Source: Ktedonosporobacter rubrisoli (GTDB lineage: Bacteria; Chloroflexota; Ktedonobacteria; Ktedonobacterales; Ktedonobacteraceae). From it: a DNA stretch of 64,000 nucleotides. The position numbers and the translations under genes were made by a program. The stretch is from the NCBI RefSeq assembly GCF_004208415.1, contig NZ_CP035758.1, positions 7,812,001 to 7,876,000 of the forward strand, written 5' to 3'. Below, piece after piece: positions 62,273 to 64,000 of this stretch (position 1 is its first letter; each line of letters opens with the position of its first letter). Below the pieces are notes generated by a model that made no database searches, had not been told where the DNA came from, and saw only the letters and a list, made by a program, of their open reading frames with translations.

Positions 62273-63564
62273 GCTTCACTCTCTTGCATTAGCAGGTCAG
62301 CCGGCGCCTTGAGTGTTTGGGGCACCCGAATCTGAACGGCCACTCGATAACCAGCCGCTTCCAGCGGCCCAAACGCCACTTCTCCGCCGAGCAGCTCTAT
62401 GCGCTCGCGCAGGCCGATTAAGCCAAACCCGCTACTTTGCTCGCGTCCGGGTGCTGGCAAAGAGCCCTGCCCGTTGTCGCGTATCACCAGTTCCAGTATC
62501 TCATCTTCGTAGCGTAGCCTGACCAGGACCTTGCTAGCCTGGGCATGCTTACGCACATTTGTCAAAGCCTCCTGGGCCGCGCGATAGAACGCCAGCTGAA
62601 GTTCGGCTGAAAGCGCGGGCAAGGTTGTTTCCAGGTCTAATGTAAGATCTATCTCTGGCGTGACCAGCCGGAACTCATTGCCGAGCTGGCTTAGCGCTTC
62701 GGGTATATTCAGACTGGCGGTGCTTCTGGGGCGTAAGGCGGCCACGGCATGGCGTACTTCCTGCATACATTGGGCCGCGACCCGTTTGGCCTCCTCAACT
62801 TCCACGATCGCTCGGGCCTGGTCGCGCTCTTGCAGCTTACTGATGGTCTCCAACTGGATACTGATGATCGTCAGGTAATGTCCAAGGGTATCGTGAATGT
62901 CGCGGGCCAGACGCGTGCGCTCGCGCGCTTTCGCCAGTTCCTCTACTTCGTTGGCATAGGCCTGCAGTTGCTGATGGGCTTGTTCTAGCTCTTGCTTTGA
63001 GCCTTCCAGCTGATGGAAAAGCTTTTGCGAGCGCTTCTGCTCCTGCTTGAGCAGTCGATCGGAGAGCGCGAAGATGGCGACGAAGCCAAAGCCGGCCAGC
63101 AATGAGACCCAGCTGGGAAATAGCTTATGCCAGCCGCCAAGGATGAACATGTTAATACCGGCAACCAGGTAGAGGAGCGGGCTGAGGATGAGCGCGGACC
63201 GTAGGGAGAGATGCGTGAAATATAGCGTGACGGTGACAAGGTAGAGCAGCCAGTTAAAGCCGACATCTACGGCCAGGACGAGACCACTGATGAAGGTTAA
63301 TAACGAGATGGTTCCTATGCATAGGACAAGCTGCCAGGGCTTCATGCTGCTTTTGCTGGTAAGCCACCAGAACAGGGCCCCATAGGAGCCAAGAATGCTT
63401 GTGGAGAGCACAAAGCCAGGAAAGGTGGGAGACCATGTTCCCAGAATACTGATCAGATAGTTGAGCACAAGAACAGTCACCAGGGCGCTATCCACAGCCC
63501 GGTGGGTGAGCCATCGGGTAATGACGGGCAAGACTATCTCATCTATCCTGGCCTGGCTGCTCAT
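62269..63564 (-). CDS. Sensor histidine kinase of the HisKA_3 class
   Basis: 431 aa. Five to six membrane helices fill residues 25-170 with hardly any extracytoplasmic loop, so it may sense the membrane or an intramembrane signal. A coiled coil (175-215) leads to the HisKA_3 box RTRLARDIHDTLGHYLT (His224) and a HATPase domain with NVRKHAQ, VIRDNGQGS and GFGLIGLRERIELLGG. This class resembles LiaS, DesK and NreB. It phosphorylates the response regulator whose gene overlaps its end by four bases. Confidence 0.92.
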   Translation of the reverse strand: MSSQARIDEIVLPVITRWLTHRAVDSALVTVLVLNYLISILGTWSPTFPGFVLSTSILGSYGALFWWLTSKSSMKPWQLVLCIGTISLLTFISGLVLAVDVGFNWLLYLVTVTLYFTHLSLRSALILSPLLYLVAGINMFILGGWHKLFPSWVSLLAGFGFVAIFALSDRLLKQEQKRSQKLFHQLEGSKQELEQAHQQLQAYANEVEELAKARERTRLARDIHDTLGHYLTIISIQLETISKLQERDQARAIVEVEEAKRVAAQCMQEVRHAVAALRPRSTASLNIPEALSQLGNEFRLVTPEIDLTLDLETTLPALSAELQLAFYRAAQEALTNVRKHAQASKVLVRLRYEDEILELVIRDNGQGSLPAPGREQSSGFGLIGLRERIELLGGEVAFGPLEAAGYRVAVQIRVPQTLKAPADLLMQESEA

Positions 63565-63628
63565 GCTCTCTCTTTTCCTTCAAAGGCGGGACTCAGTAAA
63601 GAGATGTTTTGAAATACACTTTTGCGCA

Positions 63629-63637
63629 ATTATAGCA
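63629..63637 (-). promoter_or_regulatory. Extended -10 promoter of the two-component operon
   Basis: On the minus strand TGC TATAAT (63637-63629), an extended -10 element; no good -35 box 17 bp upstream, as is usual for such promoters. Start near 63622, about 58 bases before the ATG at 63564. Confidence 0.5.
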
Positions 63638-63685
63638 TAAGGACAGCTCTACCTTGATGCATCGCTGGTCACGAGCTCGTGCGCC

Positions 63686-63701
63686 GGGTCATGCATGACC
63701 C
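63686..63701. promoter_or_regulatory. Perfect 16-bp palindrome upstream of the two-component promoter
   Basis: GGGTCATGCATGACCC, self-complementary over all 16 bases, about 50 to 65 bases upstream of the -10 box on the minus strand. Position and symmetry suit a response-regulator dimer site. A related half (GTCATG) recurs at 63711-63716. Confidence 0.5.
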
Positions 63702-64000
63702 ATTACTTCTGTCATGCCGGCGCAAAGTGACGGGAGATTGCGGCAAGGGTGACCGCTGGCACACCCGCTAAGGCTATCTTGCTGGCTATACTCTTTACAA
63801 CAAGCTTGGTGCGGCTGGCGCTAATACGCTCAGTTCTGGCCGTAGCCTGGCATGGTTGGAGCGACGCCTGAAAAAAGCGGGATGATGAAAGATCGCGTCG
63901 TGGGCAATGTACTCATTACCTGAAGCCTGATTGTGTAGCATGCTCGACCAAAAAGCGAGATGCAAAGAAAAAGATAAGGGTTATATGAACAGAAAGAAGT
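63702..64000. other. Right-end region, no gene confirmed
   Basis: No complete gene. A stretch at about 63770-63885 translates to protein-like sequence in one frame (ending LAWLERRLKKAG then two stops) but an upstream stop cuts it off without a start; it may be a relic. The last bases may belong to a gene beyond the window. Confidence 0.3.

Noticed and set aside
63770..63885. Fragment of a gene at the right end
   Set aside because: Protein-like in one frame but closed upstream by a stop and without a start; too short to call.

Overview
The window looks like chromosomal DNA of a large-genome soil bacterium of moderately high GC. The many one-component regulators (MerR, MarR, TetR, MmyB, GlxA), frequent TTG starts, two class A penicillin-binding proteins, DUF1622 and DUF2306 membrane proteins, and a defence island unusual in content all fit a Ktedonobacteria-like member of the Chloroflexota. 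That placement is inference from gene content; no rRNA or other marker is present. I saw no tRNA, rRNA, CRISPR array, insertion sequence or prophage.

Positions 1-23,000 are mostly ordinary accessory and housekeeping genes. They start with the end of a Clp_N / S1 / zinc-ribbon protein cut by the window edge, then a MerR-ClbS pair with a textbook 19-bp-spacer promoter, an MmyB-type regulator divergent from an epoxide hydrolase, a luciferase-like oxidoreductase, and a MarR regulator with a membrane protein sharing one 15-bp operator. A repeat-rich non-coding stretch (7960-8400) with a 25-bp perfect inverted repeat follows. Next come a PQQ-type propeller protein, a PHP phosphoesterase, two class A penicillin-binding proteins, a small HTH protein, membrane and disordered hypotheticals, an M3 oligopeptidase and a methyltransferase.

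Positions 23,299-50,250 form a 27-kb defence island with three blocks. (A) A leftward pair: a 1346-aa protein whose first ~1040 residues resemble the large DruH-type (STY4851-like) Druantia protein but which ends in a complete sigma-70 factor (regions 1.2 to 4.2), followed by a 1652-aa DEAH helicase with zinc ribbons and a DUF1998 end (DruE-like). (B) A divergent rightward operon: SNF2-type helicase with a DUF3883 end, DUF1156 DNA methyltransferase, and a DUF499 ATPase with an N-terminal HEPN-like domain. The methyltransferase is mosaic in base composition. (C) A leftward pair facing block B: a 1045-aa protein of no recognised family and a 1253-aa P-loop helicase-like protein. Block C has its own promoter, operator-like dyads, and a 14-codon leader ORF overlapping the main start by four bases, with the leader start codon inside a perfect 12-bp hairpin. 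The sigma fusion and block C are the best candidates for something undescribed.

Positions 50,465-64,000 return to accessory genes: a cupin, a YbaK-type deacylase, a GlxA/AraC regulator that seems to be made from a leaderless mRNA, an alpha/beta hydrolase, a second methyltransferase, a MerR-lactonase operon with a second 19-bp-spacer promoter, a DUF1622 cluster with a broken small gene, an APC permease, a TetR regulator sharing an operator with a DUF2306 membrane protein, and a NarL-type two-component system.
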